Below are positions 1 through 7,881 of a DNA stretch of 19,621 bases, one piece after another. Within the stretch, counting starts at the first letter, position 1. Each line of letters opens with the position of its first letter. The notes below the pieces were generated by a model that made no database searches, had not been told where the DNA came from, and worked only from the letters and a program-made list of their open reading frames with translations. The stretch covers positions 1 through 19,621 of the forward strand of contig JASBZA010000019.1 of assembly GCA_029983685.1 (NCBI GenBank), in the 5' to 3' direction. The position numbers were made by a program, and so were the translations under genes. The DNA is from Oscillospiraceae bacterium (GTDB lineage: Bacteria > Bacillota > Clostridia > Saccharofermentanales > Fastidiosipilaceae).

Positions 1-62
1 GGACTTGAACCCCCGACCTGCTGATTACAAATCAGCTGCTCTACCAACTGAGCTATGCAAGC
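1..62 (-). tRNA. tRNA-Thr (anticodon TGT), 3' end cut by window edge
   Basis: On the minus strand the sequence starts with acceptor arm GCTTGCA, then TA, the D-arm GCTC-AGTTGGTA-GAGC, and an anticodon stem GCTGA/TCAGC closing the loop TTTGTAA. That places TGT at positions 34-36, so it reads threonine ACA codons. The variable loop AGGTC and the T-arm with GTTCAAGT follow, and the window then ends inside the T stem, so the 3' acceptor strand and any encoded CCA are missing. It has its own promoter just upstream and lies after ftsY. Confidence 0.95.
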
Positions 63-83
63 AATTTGTTTTGAAGCTTGTTT

Positions 84-111
84 ATTCTATCATAAGTTGA
101 ACCTAAGTCAA
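84..111 (-). promoter_or_regulatory. Promoter of tRNA-Thr
   Basis: Minus strand TTGACT (106-111), a 16-bp spacer, then TAGAAT (84-89). Transcription would begin near 77, about 15 nt before the mature tRNA 5' end at 62, a normal leader for RNase P processing. Confidence 0.65.
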
Positions 112-112
112 C

Positions 113-137
113 GGGCCGGCCCAAATTGAGCCGGCCT
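113..137 (-). terminator. GC-rich hairpin after ftsY, possible terminator
   Basis: The arms GGCCGGC and GCCGGCC (114-120 and 130-136) form a perfect 7-bp, all-GC stem around a 9-nt loop, 17 nt after the ftsY stop codon. There is no T-tract after it on the minus strand; the -35 box of the tRNA-Thr promoter follows directly. It may slow RNA polymerase or protect the ftsY mRNA 3' end rather than act as a classical intrinsic terminator. Confidence 0.45.
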
Positions 138-153
138 CGTATGGTTCATAAGC

Positions 154-1092
154 TTATTGTTTAGCCAGTTCTGCCAGAGCCTCATCCGGCAACAAAGAAT
201 CCACGAAATACTTGGAATCAAAGTCTACCAAATCCTCGGCCCCTTCACCCAAACCTGCGAAGTAAATCGGCAAGGACGATTGATCGGCTACGGCCACGGC
301 TATACCGCCTTTGGCATTGCCGTCCAACTTGGTAATGATAAGTCCGGTGACATTGGCTATGTCCGTGAACGTATGGGTCTGGACAATAGCATTTTGACCG
401 GAAGTAGCGTCTAAAACCAGGAAGCTCTCAATAGCTGCATCAGGTGCTTCGCGTCTGATGATACGCTCAATCTTACCCAGCTCATCCATGAGATTTTTCT
501 TATTATGGAGGCGACCGGCCGTATCGATGATAAGCACATCCGTGTCTCTGGCTTTGGCCGACTGAATACTGTCGTAAACCACAGCTGCCGGATCTGCTCC
601 GGTGTGGCTGGAAATCAAGGGTGTATCGGTCCGCTCGGCCCAAACCTCCAACTGCTCGATGGCTGCTGCCCGGAAAGTATCGGCCGCACACAAGAGGACC
701 TTCTTGCCTTGCTTCTTATAACGCAGGGCCAGCTTACCGGACGTGGTGGTCTTACCTGTACCGTTGACCCCTACCATAAGAATAATATTGAGTTTACCGG
801 GAACAAGCTCGAAGGTTTGGTTTTCGCCCAGAATGTCGACCATGCTTTCTTTTAAGGTTTTAAGGACAAATTCTGTAGACTTCTTACCTTGCGACTTCAT
901 TTGGCTACGCAGATTTTCCATCAGCTTATCGGTCGTAGCCGCGCCCAAGTCGGCTTGAATCAAGGTCATTTCCAGATCGTCCAACTCCTCCTCATCGAAG
1001 AAACCCAGGGACGCTGTAATGGCTTCGACCTGGTGCATGAGGAAATCCCGGGTCTTGGTCATACCTTGCTTAAATTTATCAAATAATCCCAT
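154..1092 (-). CDS. ftsY: Signal recognition particle receptor FtsY
   Basis: SRP-receptor GTPase. It docks the Ffh/4.5S RNA-ribosome complex at the membrane so that nascent membrane proteins reach the Sec translocon. The 312-residue protein has a helical N domain (about 1-95) and a GTPase G domain with P-loop GVNGTGKTT at 108-116, the DTAGR motif near 190 and the TKLDGNAKGG motif near 255. The long acidic A domain of E. coli FtsY is absent; only a short amphipathic start (MGLFDKFKQ) remains, as is usual in Firmicutes, and it probably binds lipid. ATG start. It begins 22 nt after the smc stop, so the two are probably co-transcribed. The usual ylxM-ffh partners do not follow; tRNA-Thr does. Confidence 0.97.
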   Translation of the reverse strand: MGLFDKFKQGMTKTRDFLMHQVEAITASLGFFDEEELDDLEMTLIQADLGAATTDKLMENLRSQMKSQGKKSTEFVLKTLKESMVDILGENQTFELVPGKLNIILMVGVNGTGKTTTSGKLALRYKKQGKKVLLCAADTFRAAAIEQLEVWAERTDTPLISSHTGADPAAVVYDSIQSAKARDTDVLIIDTAGRLHNKKNLMDELGKIERIIRREAPDAAIESFLVLDATSGQNAIVQTHTFTDIANVTGLIITKLDGNAKGGIAVAVADQSSLPIYFAGLGEGAEDLVDFDSKYFVDSLLPDEALAELAKQ

Positions 1093-1114
1093 TTCAAAAC
1101 TCCTTTAACTCTTA

Positions 1115-4100
1115 TCAGTTTTCCAACTTAACCGAGATGATGTTCGATACTCCTCTTTCCTGCATGGAAACACCGTAGATCATCTGGCAGGCTTCCATGG
1201 TCCCGCGCCGGTGTGTTACCAAGATATACTGGGTCTGTTTGGCGTTGGCCAAAATATAATCCGTGAAGCGGAAAATATTGGCTTCGTCCAAAGCCGCTTC
1301 CACCTCGTCCAAGACACAGAAGGGCGAAGGATTCAGCTTTTGTATGGCAAAGAGCAGGGCGATAGCCGTTAAGCAACGTTCTCCGCCCGACAAAGCCAGC
1401 ATATTCTGCAATCTCTTACCCGGAGGCGATACCCTGATGTCGATGTTGGAATTCAGGACATCCTTAGAATCATCCAAGATAAGTTCCGCCTGGCCCCCGC
1501 CGAAAAGCTCTTGGAAAACCAGATTAAACTGTTCGTTTATAAATTTAAAAGACGATTCGAACTGACTTTGCATGGCCTGAACAATTTCTTTAATTAATTG
1601 ATCCAAGTTGGCTTTGGCCTCCAAGATATCAGACCGCTGCTTATCCATGAATTCATAGCGTTCGTTAAGACTCTTGCTCTCCTCAATAGCCTGGATATTA
1701 ACATTGCCCAAAGCTTTGATGGCTTGCCTTAACTCTTTTAATTCTTCACGTGTTTTCGCACTATCGAGGTCTTCTTGATACCATTCGTCCTTGTTGCGGA
1801 AGGTCATCTGATAATCTTCCCAGAGTCTGGACCTCAGGTTCATAAGAGCTTCTTCACAATTCTCCAGTCGCTGTTCCAAACGCCCGCTCTCCAGGCCCAA
1901 CTTGCTCAAATAAGCGCTGATGGTATCCATGTCGCGGCTCTGGTCTTCCAGAACCCGACTGGCCTCATCGCGCCTGGCTTTGGCCTCCTTAATTCTTTCA
2001 CGAACTTGGTCCAAAGCCTCTTGTAAGTCTTGCTTTTCCCGGTCGCCCGATGCCAAAAAGGCCTCCAACTCCGAAACTTCTTCCGCACGATTAGCCTGAT
2101 CCTTGGCCCTCACTTCGATTTCTTCTTCTACCCGGCTTAGGTCCGCCCCGGTCCGATTCACCAGGGTTTTGAGGCCGTTTAAGCGCTCATCCCATTGACG
2201 GACTTGGATTTTTACCTGATAAAGGTCTTCTTTAAGATTATCCGCAGCTGCCGAAGCGTCTTTTAAGACCTTACTTAAACCGTCCAAGTCCTGCTCGATC
2301 TGAGCTTGTTGTTTTTCCATGGCTCGGGCTTCGTCATCGAAAGCATCCAGGGTCTCTTGCGTCTTCAAAAGATCCTTCTCAATAGCTTTTATATCTTCTG
2401 AGTTTTGCGTATGCTGGCTTTGAAGCTTAATGAGGTTTTGCTCACACTGCTTGATATGAGACTCTAATACCGCTTCTTCACGGCCCAATTCGGCCAAAGA
2501 TAAGGTAACTTGGCCCAACTCTTTTTCCTCACGGTCTTTTTTCTCACGACTGGCCTCGAGAGCTTCCTTGAAATGTACCAAGTCCTTTTCGCCGTCACTT
2601 ATAGCCCTAGTTAAATCGTCCAAAACACGTTTGCGGCTTAAGATGCCGGAATTACTCTGCTTCTTTGAACCGCCTGACATGGAACCACCGGGATTTAACA
2701 TATCACCGTCCAGGGTACAAATTCGAAGTGAGAAACGTGTTACTCTAGCAATCTCCAAGGCCAAATCGAGATTCTCCACCACGATGGTCCTAGCCAAGGC
2801 ATATTCTACGGCCGGTCTGATGGCTTCATCAAAGCCCACCAGCTCATGAGCCAAACCCAAATATCCCGGCATGGCCTGAGCCGTCTTAAGGCTATCATAG
2901 TGTAAGGGTCTGGAGCTAACCCGATTCAAAGGCAAGAAACTGGCTCTCCCCCATCTTCTTACCTTTAAAACATTGATAAGATTGCGGCCAACGTCTTCCG
3001 TTTCGACCACTAAGTTCTGCGCCAGAGCGCCCAAGCTGTTGGAAATGGCTTCTTCATACGCTTGCGGCACTTCCAAAAGATTGGCCAAGGGTCCTAATAA
3101 ACCCTGGGTCTCCGGTGCTGACTTTTGCTTCTCCTCCATAAGTTTACGGATAGCAAAGCTATAGCCCTCGTAGGATTCTTGCAAATCTTTTTGCGTCTTC
3201 AGCTGATAAGACAAGTTATTCAGCTGATTTTCTAAGCCGCTTAAAGCCTTTTCCTTTTGGGCCAAATCGATACGATTCTCTTCTCGGCTCCGCTCTAAGT
3301 TTTGCGAGCTCTCTTGTAAGTGCTGCTTCTTATCTCTTAATGCATTTAAAGCTTGCTCCAAGCCGTTACCGGACTCGGTTTCCTTGTTTAACTCCTGATC
3401 TACCGAAGATAAATCTCTTTGTAAAAGACTCAGATGAGATTTCAAGACCTCGACATTGGTCTGCTGGCCCTGTTTTCTTCTATCCAGAAGCGAAAGCGAT
3501 TGCCTGACTTGATTTAATGTATTCTCTAGTGTCTTTTGCTTCTTAAGGTCTTCATCATGAGAAGATAAGTGCTTATCCAGCTTTTCCTTGGTCTCTTTTT
3601 CTTGGGCCTTGGCTTCATTCAAGGCATCTTCTACGGTCTGTTTTTCTGCCTCTTGCTTGGCCAAATCCTCTTTTATAGATTTTAATCTATCTTCTAGCTC
3701 TTGAGACTGTTTGGAAAAAAGGGCTGCGTTTTCTTCAATCTGCTGTAATTTTTGCCCGGCCAAAATCTTCTTCTGGTCGAAATCTTGGACCGCCCGGCTT
3801 TTTAAGCTCTCTTCTCCTTCCAAAAGATCCAAACCCGAACCGGTTTTCTGCAGGTCTTCACGCGCCTGGCCCAGTTTTTCCAGAATCGCGCTCTTTTGCT
3901 TTTCGGCGTCTTCTAAGTTTTCTTTGGCCTGATTCAGGTCCAGGCTAAGCCTTTCTTTCTCAGCTTCTTTGCGATCAATATCGTAATATAAAAGGGCCAG
4001 GTCTTTGGCCTTCATCTTATCGTGCAGTTCCAAAAACTTTTTAGCCTTTTTCGCTTGGCGCTCCAAAGGCGCACGCTGTTTTTCCAGCTCCCCTAATATG

Positions 4101-4678
4101 TCGTTTAAACGCACCAGATTCTGCTCGGTATGGGCTAATTTCTTATCAGCCTCGTCTTTTCTAATCTTATACTTACTAATACCGGCTGCTTCATCCAGCA
4201 TCTTGCGGCGCAGTTCCGCCTTACCGCTCAAGACATCGTCCACTCGGCCCTGACCAATCATAGAGTAGCCGTCACGCCCTATACCGGTGTCTAAGAAAAG
4301 CTCGGTAACGTCCTTAAGCCGGCACTTGTTGTCGTTAATAAGATACTCACTCTCGCCGGACCTGTAGATACGTCTGCTAATGCGCACTTCTTCATAATCA
4401 ATAGAAAGACTATGGTCCGAATTATCCATGGCCAAAGTGACCTCGGCAAAAGACAAGGGCCTCCTGGCACTGGTCCCGGCAAAGATAAGTTCTTCCATCT
4501 TATTGGTTCTTAACGTTTTAACAGACTGCTCACCCAAGACCCAGCGAATGGCATCGGTAATATTGGACTTACCCGAACCGTTGGGGCCGACAATAGAGGT
4601 GACGCCCTCATGAAACTCTATAACCGTCTTCTCGGGAAAAGACTTAAATCCTTGTAAGGTAAGATATTTTAATCGCAC
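1115..4678 (-). CDS. smc: Chromosome partition/condensation ATPase SMC
   Basis: Structural maintenance of chromosomes protein. It dimerises and, with ScpA and ScpB, extrudes DNA loops to compact and separate replicated chromosomes. The 1187 residues match the family length. Visible parts: N-terminal head with Walker A GPNGSGKS (31-38), a long coiled coil rich in K/E/Q/L, a globular hinge roughly 510-670 (with the glycine-rich GGSMSGGS stretch at its end), a returning coiled coil, and a C-terminal head with ABC signature LSGGERC starting at L1096 and Walker B ending in D1124-E1125. The start is GTG (4676-4678), which overlaps the rnc stop by 10 nt, so translation is probably coupled. Its SD is weak (AAGAAGAG). 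Confidence 0.97.
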   Translation of the reverse strand: MRLKYLTLQGFKSFPEKTVIEFHEGVTSIVGPNGSGKSNITDAIRWVLGEQSVKTLRTNKMEELIFAGTSARRPLSFAEVTLAMDNSDHSLSIDYEEVRISRRIYRSGESEYLINDNKCRLKDVTELFLDTGIGRDGYSMIGQGRVDDVLSGKAELRRKMLDEAAGISKYKIRKDEADKKLAHTEQNLVRLNDILGELEKQRAPLERQAKKAKKFLELHDKMKAKDLALLYYDIDRKEAEKERLSLDLNQAKENLEDAEKQKSAILEKLGQAREDLQKTGSGLDLLEGEESLKSRAVQDFDQKKILAGQKLQQIEENAALFSKQSQELEDRLKSIKEDLAKQEAEKQTVEDALNEAKAQEKETKEKLDKHLSSHDEDLKKQKTLENTLNQVRQSLSLLDRRKQGQQTNVEVLKSHLSLLQRDLSSVDQELNKETESGNGLEQALNALRDKKQHLQESSQNLERSREENRIDLAQKEKALSGLENQLNNLSYQLKTQKDLQESYEGYSFAIRKLMEEKQKSAPETQGLLGPLANLLEVPQAYEEAISNSLGALAQNLVVETEDVGRNLINVLKVRRWGRASFLPLNRVSSRPLHYDSLKTAQAMPGYLGLAHELVGFDEAIRPAVEYALARTIVVENLDLALEIARVTRFSLRICTLDGDMLNPGGSMSGGSKKQSNSGILSRKRVLDDLTRAISDGEKDLVHFKEALEASREKKDREEKELGQVTLSLAELGREEAVLESHIKQCEQNLIKLQSQHTQNSEDIKAIEKDLLKTQETLDAFDDEARAMEKQQAQIEQDLDGLSKVLKDASAAADNLKEDLYQVKIQVRQWDERLNGLKTLVNRTGADLSRVEEEIEVRAKDQANRAEEVSELEAFLASGDREKQDLQEALDQVRERIKEAKARRDEASRVLEDQSRDMDTISAYLSKLGLESGRLEQRLENCEEALMNLRSRLWEDYQMTFRNKDEWYQEDLDSAKTREELKELRQAIKALGNVNIQAIEESKSLNERYEFMDKQRSDILEAKANLDQLIKEIVQAMQSQFESSFKFINEQFNLVFQELFGGGQAELILDDSKDVLNSNIDIRVSPPGKRLQNMLALSGGERCLTAIALLFAIQKLNPSPFCVLDEVEAALDEANIFRFTDYILANAKQTQYILVTHRRGTMEACQMIYGVSMQERGVSNIISVKLEN

Positions 4679-5373
4679 GTCTTAGCCCACTCTTCTAAAA
4701 ATAATCGGGATGCTTCCTGCTCGGCCTGACGAATCGATTTACCTTTTGCCCCGGTGCAGGTCTTACCCTTATATAAAAGTTCGACCGTAAATTCTCTGTC
4801 GTGGGCCGGTCCTTCTTCTAAGACGACTTCAAAACGCAAATCGGGATGTTTATCGAAGCTCTGTACCCACTCGTAAACCTTGCTCTTATAATCGAAAATT
4901 AATTTTCCGGCCAAAGCCCGGTCCAATAAGTCACCTAACTGAGCCTCTACAAAGGCCTTAGCGGTGGCAAAATCGCTGTCCAAATAAATGGCCCCGATAA
5001 GGGCTTCCATGGAATCTTCGGCGTTGGACCTTTTAAACTTGCCCCCGGTCTTGGCTTCTCCCTGACCGAAACGCATATAGTCCAATAAAGAAATAGAGTC
5101 TGCCACCTGGGCTAGGCTCTCACTTCTAACTACCAAAGACCTTATCTTCGTCATCCGTCCTTCGGGAAGGTCCGTTTTCTCAAAAAGCATGGTAGCCACA
5201 CAGGTACCCAAGACACTGTCACCCAAAAACTCCAGGCGCTGGTTGTCCTTAATACCCAATCCCGGATGTTCATTGGCATAAGAAGGATGGGTCAAAGCTT
5301 CTTCCAGCAAAGACCGATTCTTAAAGCGATATTCTATAGTGTTTTCTAATGCACTTAAATCTTTCAAATTCAT
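4669..5373 (-). CDS. rnc: Ribonuclease III
   Basis: Double-strand-specific endoribonuclease that matures rRNA precursors and processes structured mRNAs. Numbering from the ATG at 5373 (234 residues), the catalytic domain carries the signature NQRLEFLGDSVL, with E48 and D52, and D120/E123 in EDSMEALIGA. Positions match E. coli E41, D45, D114 and E117; the residue equivalent to E38 is Gln45, a known natural variant as far as I recall. A dsRNA-binding domain fills the C-terminus (about 160-230). The frame stays open to an ATG at 5421, but that codon lies in the loop of the acpP terminator hairpin, so the inner start is preferred. That ATG has no normally spaced SD; TTG at codon 3 (5365-5367) follows TAGGA by 5 nt and is an alternative start. 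Confidence 0.95.
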   Translation of the reverse strand: MNLKDLSALENTIEYRFKNRSLLEEALTHPSYANEHPGLGIKDNQRLEFLGDSVLGTCVATMLFEKTDLPEGRMTKIRSLVVRSESLAQVADSISLLDYMRFGQGEAKTGGKFKRSNAEDSMEALIGAIYLDSDFATAKAFVEAQLGDLLDRALAGKLIFDYKSKVYEWVQSFDKHPDLRFEVVLEEGPAHDREFTVELLYKGKTCTGAKGKSIRQAEQEASRLFLEEWAKTCD

Positions 5374-5397
5374 CCTACTATCATACACCGTGTAAGA

Positions 5398-5434
5398 TAT
5401 AAAAAACCACAGCCTAGTCATTCAACTGTGGTTT
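5398..5434 (-). terminator. Intrinsic terminator of acpP
   Basis: On the minus strand AAACCACAG (5426-5434) pairs perfectly over 9 bp with CTGTGGTTT (5404-5412) around a 13-nt loop, followed directly by a T run (5401-5406). It lies 46 nt after the acpP stop codon. It should make acpP largely monocistronic, with rnc-smc-ftsY expressed by partial read-through or by a separate promoter. Confidence 0.88.
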
Positions 5435-5480
5435 CTCTAAACGGCTCTGATGAAGTTAAGCCAAGTGTTGATGAAACGGC

Positions 5481-5723
5481 TTATTCTACGTGATCTCTGA
5501 TGTAGTCGACTGCGTCCCCAACGGTTACAATGCGTTCAGCTTCTTCATCGGGGATAGAAGTGTCGAATTCCTGCTCCAAAGCCATGATGAGCTCAACGAT
5601 ATCCAGAGAGTCTGCATTCAAGTCATCAATGAAATTAGCTTCTAAAGTAACATCATCTTCGTCAACGCCCAGTTGATCAACCAGAATCTCAGTAACCTTG
5701 TCAAGAATTTCTTCTGTTGTCAT
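5481..5723 (-). CDS. acpP: Acyl carrier protein
   Basis: Small acidic carrier that holds growing fatty acyl chains on a 4'-phosphopantetheine arm for the FAS II enzymes. The 80-residue, strongly acidic four-helix protein has the DSL attachment motif in NADSLDIVE; Ser39 is the phosphopantetheinylated residue. It starts at ATG after a strong GGAGG site 7 nt upstream. It has its own near-consensus promoter and its own terminator, fitting a very highly expressed single gene. The plsX/fab genes that often precede acpP-rnc are not here; pgsA precedes it instead. Confidence 0.97.
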   Translation of the reverse strand: MTTEEILDKVTEILVDQLGVDEDDVTLEANFIDDLNADSLDIVELIMALEQEFDTSIPDEEAERIVTVGDAVDYIRDHVE

Positions 5724-5739
5724 ATAAAGTCCTCCGTTA

Positions 5740-5750
5740 ACAATTATTGT
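5740..5750. repeat. 11-bp palindrome in the acpP leader
   Basis: ACAATTATTGT is a perfect palindrome around one central base. It lies between the predicted acpP start of transcription (about 5768) and the SD site (5731-5735). It could be an operator within the transcribed leader, but it is short and AT-rich, so chance is a real possibility. Confidence 0.3.
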
Positions 5751-5774
5751 AATTCGTTTATTAAGTCAAAAAAG

Positions 5775-5803
5775 AATATATGGGTTTATTTTGTCTTTGT
5801 CAA
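5775..5803 (-). promoter_or_regulatory. Strong promoter of acpP
   Basis: Minus strand TTGACA (5798-5803), exactly 17 bp spacer, TATATT (5775-5780). The start of transcription is expected near 5768, giving a leader of about 45 nt that ends in the GGAGG site. Confidence 0.85.
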
Positions 5804-5825
5804 ATGCTTTGCCCAATAGGGGTTA

Positions 5826-5842
5826 TAAATAAGGCTTATTTA
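5826..5842. repeat. 17-bp perfect palindrome upstream of the acpP promoter
   Basis: TAAATAAGGCTTATTTA pairs over 8 bp on each side of one central base. With a one-base centre it cannot form a useful RNA hairpin, so a dimeric DNA-binding protein site is more likely. It lies about 23 bp upstream of the acpP -35 box and 45 bp after the pgsA stop. It does not match the FapR or FabT consensus as I know them. A separate small inverted repeat, GTCAA-GTAA-TTGAC, lies next to it at 5851-5864. Confidence 0.45.
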
Positions 5843-5887
5843 ACAATCTGGTCAAGTAATTGACGTAATTTTGTAGATTTTAGTCCC

Positions 5888-6484
5888 TTAGTTCTTGAGT
5901 AAATTCTTATTCTTCATAATGTAATCCAGTCCGGACAAGAGGGTCATAAGGACAGCCAGAGCGGTCACAATCAAAGCCAAGGTGCTCACGAAAGATAAGA
6001 ATCCGTTCATCTTAAAGAAGCCCTGTAAGATGTGGTCAAGCATCAGAAGGATAATTGCCACAATCTGGACCACCATCTTAATCTTACCCAACATAGCCGA
6101 AGGGATAACCTTACCTTGCTCGCTACCCAAGAGTCTGATACCGGTGACTGCGAACTCCCTGGCTAAGATGATGATGGGAACCCAGGAAGAAATCTTACCT
6201 AACTCAACAAAGGCGATAAAGACGGAAATAATTAATAGCTTGTCGGCTATGGGGTCTAGGAACTTACCGAAGTTTGTCACCAGATTATCTCTTCTGGCAA
6301 TGGATCCGTCCAAATGGTCGGTATAAGATGCCACCGAGAATAATATCAGGGCAATAAGCATGCCATACTTATTAATGAAGGCATTCCAGCCGTTAGGCCC
6401 CAGGAAAGGCATGGGCAACATAAAAATAATAATAATGGGGACCAGAATCATCCTGGTAATGGTCAGCTTATTAGGTAAGTTCAT
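5888..6484 (-). CDS. pgsA: CDP-diacylglycerol--glycerol-3-phosphate 3-phosphatidyltransferase
   Basis: Membrane enzyme that makes phosphatidylglycerol phosphate from CDP-diacylglycerol and glycerol 3-phosphate, the committed step to phosphatidylglycerol. The 198-residue protein has the full CDP-alcohol phosphotransferase motif, D-G-x2-A-R-x8-G-x3-D-x3-D, from D59 to D81, with D56 just before it. Hydrophobic helices lie at roughly 8-28, 40-54, 83-103, 128-148 and 160-185. The N-terminus MNLPNKLTITRM is typical of PgsA. Its ATG overlaps the rimO stop by 4 nt (ATGA), showing translational coupling. No clear T-rich terminator follows. Confidence 0.95.
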   Translation of the reverse strand: MNLPNKLTITRMILVPIIIIFMLPMPFLGPNGWNAFINKYGMLIALILFSVASYTDHLDGSIARRDNLVTNFGKFLDPIADKLLIISVFIAFVELGKISSWVPIIILAREFAVTGIRLLGSEQGKVIPSAMLGKIKMVVQIVAIILLMLDHILQGFFKMNGFLSFVSTLALIVTALAVLMTLLSGLDYIMKNKNLLKN

Positions 6485-7860
6485 CCTTGTATCACTCCTA
6501 CTTGCTCATATTCATCCGCTTCTACGATTTCTACCGGACAATACTGCCCCAATGTAACAGCTTCTTCCGTAGGATTCAAGACATAGATGACAGGGTCTAC
6601 GTCAGGCACCTGCTCCCAGGACCTGGCCACATAGGAAAAGCCGTCATCGGATAGGCCTTCGATTTTCACTTCCAACTTCTTGCCAACCTGGTCTTGTAAC
6701 TTCTCTAATGAGATACGAGACTGAAGCTCCATCAGGCGTCTGTAGCGGTCCTCTTTAACGCTATCCGCTACCTGATCTTCCATAGAGAAGGCGGGTGTAT
6801 CTTCTTCCGGGCTGTAAGTAAAGGCTCCTAAACGGTCAAAACGCATCCTTTCTACAAAGTCCAACAAATCTTCAAAGTCTTCTTCTGTCTCACCGGGAAA
6901 GCCCACCATCATGGTCGTACGGATGACGGCGTCAGGGAAGGTTTTCTTAATAGACTCAATATGGACTTCTACTTGGGCTATAGATTCTTTACGGTTCATC
7001 CGCTTCAAGATTTTGTCCGAGCCATGCTGAATCGGAATATCAAAGTAAGGAAGAATATTCGTGTGCGCCTTCATCACGTCCAGTAACCGGTCATTCAGAC
7101 CTTCGGCATAAAGATATAAAACTCTGATCCATTTTAAGTTCGGAATGACACTTAACTTCTCCAAAAGGTCAGCCAGGCGTCTTTCTTTATATAAATCCAA
7201 GCCGTAGAAGCCTGAATCCTGGGCAACCAAAATCAATTCATCATAACCTTGGTCAACCAGAGCCTCCGCTTCTTCGATAATCTCTTCCATAGGCCTGGAT
7301 CTGAAAGGACCTCTGATTCCGGGAATTGCACAGAAGGCACAACGATTGGAGCAGCCTTCGGCAATCTTTAGGTAGGCATAGTAAGGTGTAGAAGGCTTAC
7401 GGTGTATCTCCATATGGGCCAAGACATCCGGTCTCTCATGGCCCAGATAAATTCTGGCCTTAGTGGATTCCGGTTTCTCTTCCTCGTAAAAGTCATAAAG
7501 TGCTTCGACAATATCCTTATAGTGCCCTATGCCCATCAAGATATCGGCTTCGGGTAAGTCTTCGGCCATATCCTCTGCGTAGCGTTCAGATAAGCAGCCG
7601 GTCACTACCAGGACTTCAGCCTGTCCTTCGGTCTTATAATCCGCCAAATCCAAGATTGTCTGTATGGATTCTTCCTTAGCCGGATTAATAAAACCGCAGG
7701 TATTAACAATAAGGACCTGTGCATCAGCCGGATCCTCCACCATGTTAAAACCGGCCTTTTTCAAGTCAAAAGACATACATTCGGCGTCCACCAGGTTCTT
7801 AGAGCAGCCCAAGCTGGTCAAATAGACATTCTTCTCTAATATATGCGTGATTGATTTCAT
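6481..7860 (-). CDS. rimO: Ribosomal protein S12 (Asp) methylthiotransferase RimO
   Basis: Radical-SAM enzyme with two iron-sulfur clusters that adds a methylthio group to a conserved aspartate of ribosomal protein S12. The 459-residue protein starts with the MTTase domain, whose cluster cysteines are C19 (in SLGCSKNLVDAE), C55 and C89. The SAM-cluster motif CSNRCAFC follows, with C170, C174 and C177. A C-terminal TRAM domain occupies about 385-455. The GCSKNLVD start separates RimO from the tRNA enzyme MiaB. It lies 21 nt after recX and overlaps pgsA by 4 nt, so it probably belongs to the recA transcript. ATG start. Confidence 0.96.
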   Translation of the reverse strand: MKSITHILEKNVYLTSLGCSKNLVDAECMSFDLKKAGFNMVEDPADAQVLIVNTCGFINPAKEESIQTILDLADYKTEGQAEVLVVTGCLSERYAEDMAEDLPEADILMGIGHYKDIVEALYDFYEEEKPESTKARIYLGHERPDVLAHMEIHRKPSTPYYAYLKIAEGCSNRCAFCAIPGIRGPFRSRPMEEIIEEAEALVDQGYDELILVAQDSGFYGLDLYKERRLADLLEKLSVIPNLKWIRVLYLYAEGLNDRLLDVMKAHTNILPYFDIPIQHGSDKILKRMNRKESIAQVEVHIESIKKTFPDAVIRTTMMVGFPGETEEDFEDLLDFVERMRFDRLGAFTYSPEEDTPAFSMEDQVADSVKEDRYRRLMELQSRISLEKLQDQVGKKLEVKIEGLSDDGFSYVARSWEQVPDVDPVIYVLNPTEEAVTLGQYCPVEIVEADEYEQVGVIQG

Positions 7861-7881
7861 CGGTGATTAAATTCCCCTATC

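Noticed and set aside
157..958. Plus-strand open frames opposite ftsY (157-414, 505-855, 743-958)
   Set aside because: They mirror a strongly supported GTPase gene on the other strand, have no SD sites and encode no recognisable family.
1263..4613. Several plus-strand and alternative-frame open frames across smc
   Set aside because: They are antisense or shifted readings of the coiled-coil codons, rich in Ser, Phe, Leu and Lys; the SMC frame is unbroken and complete.
5178..5240. RNase III inactivated by Gln in place of the E. coli E38 position
   Set aside because: The essential metal ligands (E48, D52, D120, E123 here) are intact, and Gln at this site occurs naturally, so loss of activity is not supported.
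5374..5421. Longer rnc start at the ATG at 5421
   Set aside because: That codon lies in the loop of the acpP terminator, and the added residues (MTRLWFFISYTVYDSR) have no counterpart in RNase III.
5724..5887. FapR or FabT operator for acpP
   Set aside because: Neither palindrome matches the consensus sites I know (FapR TTAGTACC-type, FabT TTTGA-type); they are reported only as unassigned dyads.
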